Part shown: positions 18,333 to 25,386 of the stretch, piece after piece | Numbering within the stretch: position 1 is the first letter of the stretch | Layout of the letters: each line of letters begins with the position of its first letter | DNA from: Lachnospiraceae bacterium UBA7060 | GTDB lineage: Bacteria > Bacillota > Clostridia > Lachnospirales > Lachnospiraceae | Direction of reading: 5' to 3' | Assembly: GCA_002493835.1 (NCBI GenBank) | Contig: DLAA01000113.1 | Location: 1-64,000 of the forward strand | Length of the DNA: 64,000 nucleotides | Program-made: the position numbers and the translations under genes | The notes under the pieces: generated by a model | What the model was told of the DNA's origin: nothing | Seen by the model: the letters and a program-made list of their open reading frames with translations, nothing else | Databases searched by the model: none

Positions 18333-18345
18333 GACGTGCTCTCAC
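18302..18345 (+). other. Two adjacent hairpins in front of the toxin gene
   Basis: CCTTGCC/GGCAAGG (18302-18320, loop CGAAA) covers the ATPase 3' end, and GTGAGA/TCTCAC (18329-18345) follows its stop codon. They may separate the ATPase message from the toxin message or structure the toxin leader. No T-run follows either. Confidence 0.4.
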
Positions 18346-18379
18346 CTGATTCGAGTACCTATCGGAAGGGGTGATTATT

Positions 18380-18463
18380 ATGAGTACATATGAGGAATTG
18401 AGTTTGATAGCAAGCATTGCTCTGCTAATCGTAGCGATTCTGAATCTGAAAAGTAAGAAATAG
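18380..18463 (+). CDS. 27-residue holin-like type I toxin candidate
   Basis: Reads MSTYEELSLI-ASIALLIVAI-LNLKSKK. A short polar start, one helix long enough to span a membrane and a Lys-rich tail are the hallmarks of the putative holin-like toxins of Firmicutes (TxpA/BsrG-like type I toxins), whose members often begin MSTYE or MTTYE. A strong ribosome site (GGAAGGGGTGAT) precedes the ATG. The stop codon lies in a long hairpin (18458-18499), and a promoter on the opposite strand points back at this gene. Such peptides depolarise or disturb the membrane when the antisense RNA is absent. I see no clear promoter for the toxin itself. Confidence 0.75.
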   Translation: MSTYEELSLIASIALLIVAILNLKSKK

Positions 18464-18564
18464 CCGTCCCACTCACTGGCAATGACTGGACGACTATTTC
18501 TCAAAGTCTAATTTAGTTTTTCGCCGGGTCGGGTGAGCTGCATTCACCTTCCGGCTCCCTTGTT
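18449..18564 (-). ncRNA. Predicted antisense antitoxin RNA
   Basis: A minus-strand promoter at 18571-18599 would start an RNA near 18564 that runs toward the toxin gene, passes a first hairpin (18533-18556 region), then the AAATAG/CTATTT hairpin, and ends in a T-run opposite 18449-18452. Its 3' part is complementary to the end of the toxin ORF, as in txpA/RatA. No protein gene lies downstream on this strand to explain the promoter. Ends are estimates from sequence only. Confidence 0.6.
18458..18499. terminator. Shared hairpin of toxin mRNA and antisense RNA
   Basis: AAATAGCCGTCC (18458-18469) pairs with GGACGACTATTT (18488-18499) with one mismatch. T-rich sequence on both sides makes it a plausible bidirectional terminator. 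Confidence 0.65.
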
Positions 18565-18570
18565 AAGCAT

Positions 18571-18599
18571 ATTATATATAATTTGCCCCGTTTTTGCAA
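18571..18599 (-). promoter_or_regulatory. Antisense RNA promoter
   Basis: On the minus strand TTGCAA (18599-18594), 17-base spacer and perfect TATAAT (18576-18571). Confidence 0.65.
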
Positions 18600-18623
18600 C
18601 AAAAAAGTTAACGTCATATGGCG

Positions 18624-19643
18624 TCATTCATCCAGCACTTCGCGCAACTGTGGCACCTCCTCCGCGATGATTTCCATAAAATACGCGGCTCCTTCCGCAT
18701 TTAAGTGGTCCGAGTCCGAGAAGTAAGTCAGATTATCGCAAAACCGGGCATCGTGGGAGTAGTCATAGTAATTGACATTTGTGTCAGATGCAATGCGGTT
18801 GATGGTGCTGTGAAAGCGATCAAGAAAGTCCTGGGGTACCGGATTATTATAATAGGAAGAGAAGGGTGTGGTGATGAGCACGGGCGTAAGTTCGTGCTCT
18901 TTGCAGTAGTTGATCAGGGAGAGGAGCTGTTCTTCCCGCTCCGGTAAAAACAAATTCTCCTTGTTGTTAAAATGGCGGTCATAGCGTGCCGCAGCACGCT
19001 GTGCAAACACAGCGACGGCGGCCTCGTCCATTTTTGTAGACGCTGTTTCGGCCTCGTCAGACCCTCCCGTTTCAGGGGGTTCTTCCGCAGCAAGTACCTT
19101 GAGGGAGAGGGAAAAATCGGGCAGCAGTTTCAGGAGATCCTCACCGGCGGAGAGAATGGGAAGCCTGGTGGTTACGATGTCTGTGTAGAGATCGTAATCC
19201 GGTATGTTTTTTGGGGAGAGACAGTGGTAATATTTGATGGACAGCGCCTGCGCTTCGGTCTCATTCACCGTCTCGTTGTTGAAAGAAAAGTAGGAGACGG
19301 GGATGAACATCACACAGCCTTTATCCAGATGTTCGCCGTATTCCTCTAACAGAGCCAGATCATATTGATAAGTTTGGCTCACACTGCCAAAGTTAAAGCA
19401 GGAAAATCCTTCCTCTGTCAGCTTGTCGTAGGTAAAGTCGTAGGCGCCGTGGGAGCTCCCCACATTGGCAATCTGCACTTCATTTATCTGGTTCCCCAAC
19501 ATTCGCAGATTCCACATATCCATATATTTCGCATCATCGATTTCCCGATACGGTATATTCAGAAGAAATAAAATCAAAACCGCCGCTGCGGGGATGGCGA
19601 TACACTTTATAATAAATACGAGGATTGTTTTTTTTCTGTTCAT
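18624..19643 (-). CDS. SGNH/DltD-like membrane-anchored protein (MBOAT partner)
   Basis: 339 residues. One N-terminal membrane helix (IIKCIAIPAAAVLILFLLNIP), then an extracytoplasmic domain with block-I-like NVGSSHGAYDF and a C-terminal YFSDSDHLNAEGAAYF holding the Asp-x-x-His pair. This is the layout of DltD, AlgJ/AlgX and PatB, which finish O-acyl transfer begun by an MBOAT protein. It is the third gene of the minus-strand unit GtrII, MBOAT, SGNH, 63 bases after the MBOAT gene, with AAGGGAAA before the ATG. Serine of GSSH is the likely nucleophile. Acyl group and acceptor are unknown. Confidence 0.75.
   Translation of the reverse strand: MNRKKTILVFIIKCIAIPAAAVLILFLLNIPYREIDDAKYMDMWNLRMLGNQINEVQIANVGSSHGAYDFTYDKLTEEGFSCFNFGSVSQTYQYDLALLEEYGEHLDKGCVMFIPVSYFSFNNETVNETEAQALSIKYYHCLSPKNIPDYDLYTDIVTTRLPILSAGEDLLKLLPDFSLSLKVLAAEEPPETGGSDEAETASTKMDEAAVAVFAQRAAARYDRHFNNKENLFLPEREEQLLSLINYCKEHELTPVLITTPFSSYYNNPVPQDFLDRFHSTINRIASDTNVNYYDYSHDARFCDNLTYFSDSDHLNAEGAAYFMEIIAEEVPQLREVLDE
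18773..18786. repeat. Palindrome TGACA-N4-TGTCA
   Basis: Spacer TTTG. Inside the minus-strand SGNH gene. Confidence 0.8.
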
Positions 19644-19706
19644 TGTGTTTCCCTTTTTATCACTGTGAAATATTTCGTAACTTATATTAATTGGATTATT
19701 TTTTCC

Positions 19707-21152
19707 TTAAAATTGAAAATAAATAAACTCCGTCGCGATCCCTTTATAGGAAAACAGCGCGATCACCACCAGAAGCAGTACATATATACTAAAACGTACA
19801 GGCGCCCGCTGTCTGGATACCAGTCCGATCACGTCCTGTTTTAAGGAAATCAGGTCGTAAAGGAAAAGTACGGCCGCCGACAGCAGCATGCCGAACATGG
19901 AAAGATAGGGCATGTCCAGACAGATCACAGCAGTCTTCAGATAATTGACGGGTCTTCCGATGTCCCAGAACAGCCTAGATATCATCCAAAAGGCGTCCCG
20001 GATGGTATCTGCCCGGAAAAAAATCCAGGTAAAGCACAACAGGGCGAAAGTGACGGGGAGTTGCCATAAGTGCCTGCGGCGGGTGACGAGAACGCCCTGT
20101 CTTTTCTTGGGGTAGAGAAGGGTTTCAGCGATCTGCAAAAGACCGTGAATGGCGCCCCAGAAAATATAGGTCAGGCTGCTGCCGTGCCAGAAACCGCTCA
20201 CCAGAAAAGTGAGAAGGAGATTCAGGCAGTTACGCCACTTCGGCACTCGATTGCCGCCAAGGGGAATATAGACATAATCTCGGAACCAGGTGGAAAGCGA
20301 AATGTGCCAGCGACTCCAAAATTCTTTGATGGAAAAGGAGAGATAGGGGCTTTTAAAGTTTGTGGCAAGCTCTATGCCAAAGAGCTTTGCACAGCCGATG
20401 GCAATGTCCGAGTAGCCTGAAAAATCGCAGTAGATCTCGATGGCGAACATCACTGTGACGATGAGAAAGACCAGCCCCACATAGCTGTGTGCATTGTCGT
20501 ACACTTTGTTTACAGTAGTGGCAAAAACATCCGCGATCACCAGCTTTTTAAAATAACCCCAGGCCATCAGTTTAAGGCCGTAGGTCGCCTTTTCGTAATC
20601 GAAACGGCGCTCCTTTTTTAACTGCGGAAGGAGTGCATCTGCCCGGCCGATGGGACCTGCCAAAAGCTGCGGAAAAAAGGAGACGAAGAGGGCATAGTAA
20701 CCGAAATGCCGTTCTGCATGGATTTTTCCTTTGTAGACGTCGATCAGATAGCCCATGGACTGGAAAAAATAGAACGAGACGCCTGCAGGCAGCAGGATTC
20801 TCAAGGTGAGGGGCTGCATGGTGAGGCGGCCGGCGTCGATCATGGCGTTTAGCTTGTCAATGGCTGGTGCTCCCAGCTTAAAAAAGAGAAGAATCGCCGT
20901 TAAGGGCACAATGCCGCCAAGGAGACAGCGCCTTTTTTTCGCGTGATCGGGCGCATGCTCCGTGCGCAATGCCAGAATATAGGTGAGACCCGTGGTAAAA
21001 AAGAGCAAAAGCCCATAGGCCGCGTGCAGATTCATGTAGAAAGCGTAGCTTGCTGTCAGCATAAAAATCCACCGGTATTTCACAGGCACTATATAATACA
21101 AAATAAATACGGCCGTCAGAAAGACGGCGAAAGTCATAGAGTTAAAAAGCAT
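19707..21152 (-). CDS. MBOAT-family O-acyltransferase (AlgI/DltB type)
   Basis: 481 residues, about 11 membrane segments. Family landmarks are the FPQLLAGPIGRADALLPQL segment, YCDFSGYSDIAIG, FWSRWHISLSTWFRDYVYIPLGG and the catalytic His region VSGFWHGSSLTYIFWGAIHG. MBOAT proteins move an acyl group, usually acetyl, from a cytoplasmic donor across the membrane for transfer to a polysaccharide. It sits between GtrII and the SGNH partner gene, with intergenic gaps of 23 and 63 bases. CGGAGAAAA precedes the ATG at 21152. Confidence 0.9.
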   Translation of the reverse strand: MLFNSMTFAVFLTAVFILYYIVPVKYRWIFMLTASYAFYMNLHAAYGLLLFFTTGLTYILALRTEHAPDHAKKRRCLLGGIVPLTAILLFFKLGAPAIDKLNAMIDAGRLTMQPLTLRILLPAGVSFYFFQSMGYLIDVYKGKIHAERHFGYYALFVSFFPQLLAGPIGRADALLPQLKKERRFDYEKATYGLKLMAWGYFKKLVIADVFATTVNKVYDNAHSYVGLVFLIVTVMFAIEIYCDFSGYSDIAIGCAKLFGIELATNFKSPYLSFSIKEFWSRWHISLSTWFRDYVYIPLGGNRVPKWRNCLNLLLTFLVSGFWHGSSLTYIFWGAIHGLLQIAETLLYPKKRQGVLVTRRRHLWQLPVTFALLCFTWIFFRADTIRDAFWMISRLFWDIGRPVNYLKTAVICLDMPYLSMFGMLLSAAVLFLYDLISLKQDVIGLVSRQRAPVRFSIYVLLLVVIALFSYKGIATEFIYFQF

Positions 21153-21175
21153 GGTTTTCTCCGATTCCTTAACGT

Positions 21176-22699
21176 TTATTTGAAATCAACAATGATTTTA
21201 TCTCCGCTCACATAGCAGTCATATGCCAGGTTTGACAGAACTGGTTTTGTGTTCTCAATCAGATTTTGATCTTCCCTGGTCAGGTTATCATAGGTAAATT
21301 GTGGGGGGGGGGTATAATGCATTAACAAGGCTCCGCCGATATAGGAGGAGTCTGTGAGATGAGAAGGCACGATCCGGCGAAACAACGGATACTTTTCGGA
21401 GAGCCGTGCCGTCTCCGGGGACCGCGGTGTTTTGCCGGCGAGCGTAAGGGTATGGTATGTACTGTCCGCATTCAGGATTGCAGCGTCATGGATAATACAA
21501 CCTGCCAGATATTCTTCATATTGCTTCTGGCTCGTCATGGCGTTGCCAAAAGTATAGGAGAAGGTAAATCCGAAAAGAAAGCAGGGCAGGAAAAAGAGCA
21601 TAGAGAGCCGCGGCAGTTTGCAATACAGTGCAAAAAGCATAAGTCCTATCCACAATTCCAGACCGCTGAGGCAGATTAGAGAGTGGGCGCTTATACTGAA
21701 AATCGAAGGGGTCAGGACGAGCAGAGGCAGGATGGAACTCAATGTCACCCCGATAGGAAGAAAAACCAAGTAGATAAGAGAAAAAGCTTTTTGATGCAAA
21801 GGCTTTTTTAAACGAAACAGTTTGTGTGCGGTAACCCCCATGCCCAAAAGGATGAGGGTACAAAAAAGCAGTGTAAGAGGAGCGGAAACGCCTAGCAGAT
21901 ACTCCCTTATAAAAGAAAGGAACGTCAGAAAATTCTGCTTGACCGCTGAGAATATTCCGCCTTCGGTGTGCCAGGAAAATTGATAGGCAACAGGCTGCCA
22001 GCCGCCACTCCCCGGACGAATATAACGGTTTAAAATGACATATTTATATATGATTACACTCAGCCCGCATGCTGCTGCCCGGATAAAGAGCCGGAGCGCG
22101 TCAATGCGGGTATCAAACAGCATAAAAAATAGTTCAACGAACCATAGACTGATATAGATGCCACAGCAGGGCTGGTAAGTTGTGAAAGTAATCATACACA
22201 TAAAAAAGGAAAAGAGGAATACTTTGTACAGTGCTCTTCTTTCCGGGATGACGTAGGGCAGAATTGCAGCGCATAGGGCCAGCGTCATGGTTACGTTGTC
22301 AAACTGATAGGAGAGATTAGATAGGAAAAAGGGGTTAGCGATCACTAAAAATCCTAAGCCCAATGCGGGGATTAGCCTCTTATCGCAAGGGAGGTATCGC
22401 TTGGCGTACAATGTGAGAGTGTAGGCGAGAAACAGGACGGATAAAAGAAGCGGCAAAGGAGCGATATTCCCCAGAGGGGCGCCGCCGCACAAAAAAGAGA
22501 CCAGCTTTTCTGTGAGCGGTCTTGCGTCATTGTTCCAACCGGTGATACCGTAAAGGCTGCGTGAGAGGTCGTCATAGCAGGGGCGGTTTGCCAAAAGGAT
22601 GGGCAGAACATAGATACTGTACATGGCTGTCAAGGATAAAAAGAGACCTTTATCTGCCGGCTCTATGGCAAGCCAAGTCGGAAATTTTATATTTTTCAT
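21176..22699 (-). CDS. GtrII-like glucosyltransferase membrane protein
   Basis: 507 residues, about 10-11 membrane helices. The first outer loop contains RPCYDDLSRSLYGITGWNN followed by DARPLTEKL, the pattern of the Glucos_trans_II (Gtr-II) family, which adds glucose from a polyprenyl-phosphate donor to exported O-antigen or wall polymers. ATG 22699 is chosen because TTTGGAGG lies 8 bases before it; an upstream in-frame ATG at 22723 has no ribosome site. A run of ten C on the coding strand (21303-21312) encodes Thr463-Pro464-466, 41 residues before the end, and could slip to give phase variation. Confidence 0.8.
   Translation of the reverse strand: MKNIKFPTWLAIEPADKGLFLSLTAMYSIYVLPILLANRPCYDDLSRSLYGITGWNNDARPLTEKLVSFLCGGAPLGNIAPLPLLLSVLFLAYTLTLYAKRYLPCDKRLIPALGLGFLVIANPFFLSNLSYQFDNVTMTLALCAAILPYVIPERRALYKVFLFSFFMCMITFTTYQPCCGIYISLWFVELFFMLFDTRIDALRLFIRAAACGLSVIIYKYVILNRYIRPGSGGWQPVAYQFSWHTEGGIFSAVKQNFLTFLSFIREYLLGVSAPLTLLFCTLILLGMGVTAHKLFRLKKPLHQKAFSLIYLVFLPIGVTLSSILPLLVLTPSIFSISAHSLICLSGLELWIGLMLFALYCKLPRLSMLFFLPCFLFGFTFSYTFGNAMTSQKQYEEYLAGCIIHDAAILNADSTYHTLTLAGKTPRSPETARLSEKYPLFRRIVPSHLTDSSYIGGALLMHYTPPPQFTYDNLTREDQNLIENTKPVLSNLAYDCYVSGDKIIVDFK
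21303..21312. repeat. Homopolymer G10/C10 tract inside the GtrII gene
   Basis: Ten consecutive G on the plus strand, C on the coding strand. It is the longest mononucleotide run I noticed in the window and lies inside a coding region. Loss or gain of one base shifts the last 41 codons. Confidence 0.85.
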
Positions 22700-22736
22700 G
22701 GGTGGTGCCTCCAAATTTAACATAGATATTGCTATT

Positions 22737-22765
22737 ATTTTACTGTATTGCGGAGATGATTACAA
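22737..22765 (-). promoter_or_regulatory. Promoter of the GtrII-MBOAT-SGNH unit
   Basis: On the minus strand TTGTAA (22765-22760), 17-base spacer and TAAAAT (22742-22737). Confidence 0.6.
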
Positions 22766-22773
22766 CTGAAAGG

Positions 22774-22802
22774 TTTCTTTTACAGTATTTTTATGGTAAA
22801 AT
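22774..22802 (+). promoter_or_regulatory. Divergent promoter of the plus-strand MBOAT gene
   Basis: TTTCTT (22774-22779), 17-base spacer, extended TGG-TAAAAT with the -10 at 22797-22802. It lies next to the opposing promoter, so one regulator bound here could affect both units. Confidence 0.5.
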
Positions 22803-22820
22803 CAAGACGAGGACTTGTAT

Positions 22821-24356
22821 ATGGGCATCACATCATTTTATTTTTTATGTTTTTTCGCGGTTTTGCTGATCTTGTACTATTGCATTCCCCGCAGATTTCA
22901 GTGGGGTTTTCTTTTGCTGTGCAGCGTGGTCTACTGCCTGCTGGCGGGGCAGGGATTTTTATTGGTTTATCCGATCGTGTCAGTCAGCGCCTGCTATGTG
23001 GGGACAAGACTTCTTTCCCGACTGCCGGAGAAGGAGGAGGGGAAGCGCAGAGGCGTTCTCACCCTGACTATTCTAGTCAATATTGGAATTCTCTTTGTCT
23101 TAAAATACGTGAATTTTTTGATCAATACAATAGACGGGATTGCCTCTCTTCTAGGAGGGCCGGAGCGGATCATTGCAGGGATGGATTTTCTGGTGCCGCT
23201 CGGGGTGAGTTTTTACACGTTTTCTCTGCTGGGCTATGTGATGGATGTCTACTATGGCCTTGCTAAGCCACAGAAAAATTGGGGGAAGCTGGCTCTTTAC
23301 GGCCTGTATTTTCCGAATCTGATTTCCGGGCCGATCCTGAAATACAGGGAGCATGCAGAGCAGTTTTTTGCTCCTCATGCATTTGATTACGGGCAGGTGA
23401 CGCGGGGATTCCAGCGTATGGTATGGGGCTTTTTCAAAAAGCTGGTGATTGCTGAGCGGCTCGGCGTTATCGTGAATACGGTTTACGGGGACTATGAGGG
23501 CTATCCCGGCGCTTACATCTGGGCGGCGACGGTCTGCTATGCCTTTCAGCTCTACACGGATTTTTCTGGCTGCATGGATATTGTGCTGGGCATGTCGGAA
23601 AGCCTGGGGATTATTCTTCCGGAGAATTTCCAGATGCCGTTCTTTTCAAAGAGTGTCTCTGAGTACTGGCGCAGGTGGCACATTACTCTGGGCGTGTGGA
23701 TGAAGGATTATGTGTTCTATCCTTTGATGCGGACGAATGGTTTTACTAGGCTGAATAAGTCCTGGAAGAATAAGTTTGGCAAAAAGAGAGGAAAGCAGTA
23801 TGCTACTTTTGTGGCGATGTTCGTGCTGTGGCTGACAGTAGGCATCTGGCACGGCGGTGACTGGAAGTTTGTGATTGGATCAGGACTTCTGCACTGGTTT
23901 TATATTGTGGCGGAGGAGCTGCTTGCGCCGCCCTGCGCCCGGGTTATGGAGAAACTGCGCATAAATGCGGAGGGGTGTTTTATCGCAGGTGTCCGCATTC
24001 TGCGTACCTTTTTTCTAGTGTGTATCGGCGACCTGTTTTTTAGGGCTGACTCGGTGGGAGCTGCCTTTTCCATGCTGGGGGAAGCGGTGAGCATCTGGAA
24101 TTTGAATGTTTTGTGGGATGGCTCTTTTTTCCAGTTGGGACTTGACGGGATTGAGATGGCGGTTGCTTTTGCCTCTCTTCTTCTTTTATGGGTGGTATCC
24201 CTGCTTGAAAGAACCGGTTCCGTGCGGGAGCGGATTGCAAAAAGACCCCTCCCGCTGCGGTGGGTGCTCTGGTATGCGCTTCTGTTTGCAGTGATTCTGC
24301 TCGGCTATTACGGTCCTGGCTACAGTGCGTCGGAGTTTATCTATCAGGGATTTTAG
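22821..24356 (+). CDS. MBOAT-family O-acyltransferase, second copy
   Basis: 511 residues, multi-pass. Shows LISGPILKYREHAEQFF, LYTDFSGCMDIVLGMSE, SVSEYWRRWHITLGVWMKDYVFYPL and the catalytic-His segment VGIWHGGDWKFVIGSGLLHW. The Lys-rich loop NKSWKNKFGKKRGKQYA before that segment is typical of the DltB/PatA-like branch found in Firmicutes. It differs clearly from the other two MBOAT proteins in the window. No SGNH gene follows directly; the nearest plus-strand one is at 29231. ATG 22821 follows GAGGA by 8 bases and is preferred to an in-frame TTG at 22815. Confidence 0.9.
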   Translation: MGITSFYFLCFFAVLLILYYCIPRRFQWGFLLLCSVVYCLLAGQGFLLVYPIVSVSACYVGTRLLSRLPEKEEGKRRGVLTLTILVNIGILFVLKYVNFLINTIDGIASLLGGPERIIAGMDFLVPLGVSFYTFSLLGYVMDVYYGLAKPQKNWGKLALYGLYFPNLISGPILKYREHAEQFFAPHAFDYGQVTRGFQRMVWGFFKKLVIAERLGVIVNTVYGDYEGYPGAYIWAATVCYAFQLYTDFSGCMDIVLGMSESLGIILPENFQMPFFSKSVSEYWRRWHITLGVWMKDYVFYPLMRTNGFTRLNKSWKNKFGKKRGKQYATFVAMFVLWLTVGIWHGGDWKFVIGSGLLHWFYIVAEELLAPPCARVMEKLRINAEGCFIAGVRILRTFFLVCIGDLFFRADSVGAAFSMLGEAVSIWNLNVLWDGSFFQLGLDGIEMAVAFASLLLLWVVSLLERTGSVRERIAKRPLPLRWVLWYALLFAVILLGYYGPGYSASEFIYQGF

Positions 24357-24385
24357 AAAATCAGATAGTAAAGAGTGGAAATGTA

Positions 24386-24394
24386 TGATATAAT
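24386..24394 (+). promoter_or_regulatory. Extended -10 element upstream of the GT2 gene
   Basis: TGA-TATAAT with a perfect -10 hexamer at 24389-24394 and no good -35. It could start a message for the GT2 and DUF6020-like genes. Confidence 0.4.
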
Positions 24395-24449
24395 AAGCGT
24401 GCAGATATTTGCTTTTTTTCAAATTTATGTGAGGAACCAGGAGAGATAT

Positions 24450-25382
24450 ATGGACAAGATAGCAGTATTAATTCCCTGTTATAACGAAGAAAAGACCATT
24501 GCGAAAGTCGTGAGGGATGCCAGGGAGGCACTTCCCGAGGCGGTGGTCTATGTCTATGACAATAATTCCAACGACCGGACAGTGGAGCTTGCGAAGGACG
24601 CCGGTGCGGTGATCGGCCACGAATATATGCAGGGCAAGGGAAATGTGATCCGCAGGATGTTTAGAGAGGTGGAGGCGGAGTGCTATATCATGGTGGACGG
24701 CGACGACACTTATCCTATGGAGTATGCCAGGGAGATGGTGGATAAAGTGCTTTTGCACAACGCGGATATGGTGGTTGGTGACAGGCTTTCTTCCACTTAT
24801 TTTACGGAGAACAAGAGGCCCTTTCACAATTTTGGCAATTCGATTGTGCGCGGCAGCATCAACAGTCTATTCAACTGTGACATCAAGGATATTATGACGG
24901 GATACCGCGCGTTCAGCTATGGCTTTGTGAAAACGTTTCCTGTGCTTTCCACAGGATTTGAGATTGAGACGGAGATGACGATACATGCAGTTTATAACAA
25001 TTTGCAGATTGAGAATGTGATTGTAGATTACCGGGATAGACCTGAGGGGAGTGAATCGAAGTTAAACACTTTTTCGGACGGATACAAGGTGATTCACACG
25101 ATCGTGAAGCTCTATCGGGACTACAAGCCTTTCGGCTTTTTCGGGCTGTGCTCAGCGATTCTCACCCTCATTGCGGTCGTGCTCTTTATCCCTATTTTGA
25201 TCACTTATTTTGAGACAGGAATGGTGGATCGCTTTCCAACGCTCTTTGTCTGTGGGTTTATCGGGCTGGCGGCGCTTCAGTCTCTCTTCGCAGGGTTGAT
25301 GCTGTCCAATATGGCGCTGAAAAATAGACGTGACTTTGAATACCGCCTGACCCTTGTGACGAGGCGGGTGCGGGAGAACTAA
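24450..25382 (+). CDS. GT2 polyprenyl-phosphate-type glycosyltransferase
   Basis: 310 residues. ATG 24450 follows AGGAGA and starts the conserved MDKIAVLIPCYNEEKTIAKV. It has YDNNSNDRTVELA, the metal motif MVDGDDTYP and two C-terminal membrane segments (FGLCSAILTLIAVVLFIPILI and LFVCGFIGLAALQSLFAGLML). It resembles the DPM1/GtrB-like branch that loads a sugar on a polyprenyl phosphate. The longer upstream frame lacks a ribosome site. Together with the GtrB-like protein at 13329 it gives the locus two possible lipid-phosphate-sugar synthases, hence two possible outer-face donors. Confidence 0.85.
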   Translation: MDKIAVLIPCYNEEKTIAKVVRDAREALPEAVVYVYDNNSNDRTVELAKDAGAVIGHEYMQGKGNVIRRMFREVEAECYIMVDGDDTYPMEYAREMVDKVLLHNADMVVGDRLSSTYFTENKRPFHNFGNSIVRGSINSLFNCDIKDIMTGYRAFSYGFVKTFPVLSTGFEIETEMTIHAVYNNLQIENVIVDYRDRPEGSESKLNTFSDGYKVIHTIVKLYRDYKPFGFFGLCSAILTLIAVVLFIPILITYFETGMVDRFPTLFVCGFIGLAALQSLFAGLMLSNMALKNRRDFEYRLTLVTRRVREN

Positions 25383-25386
25383 AAGG

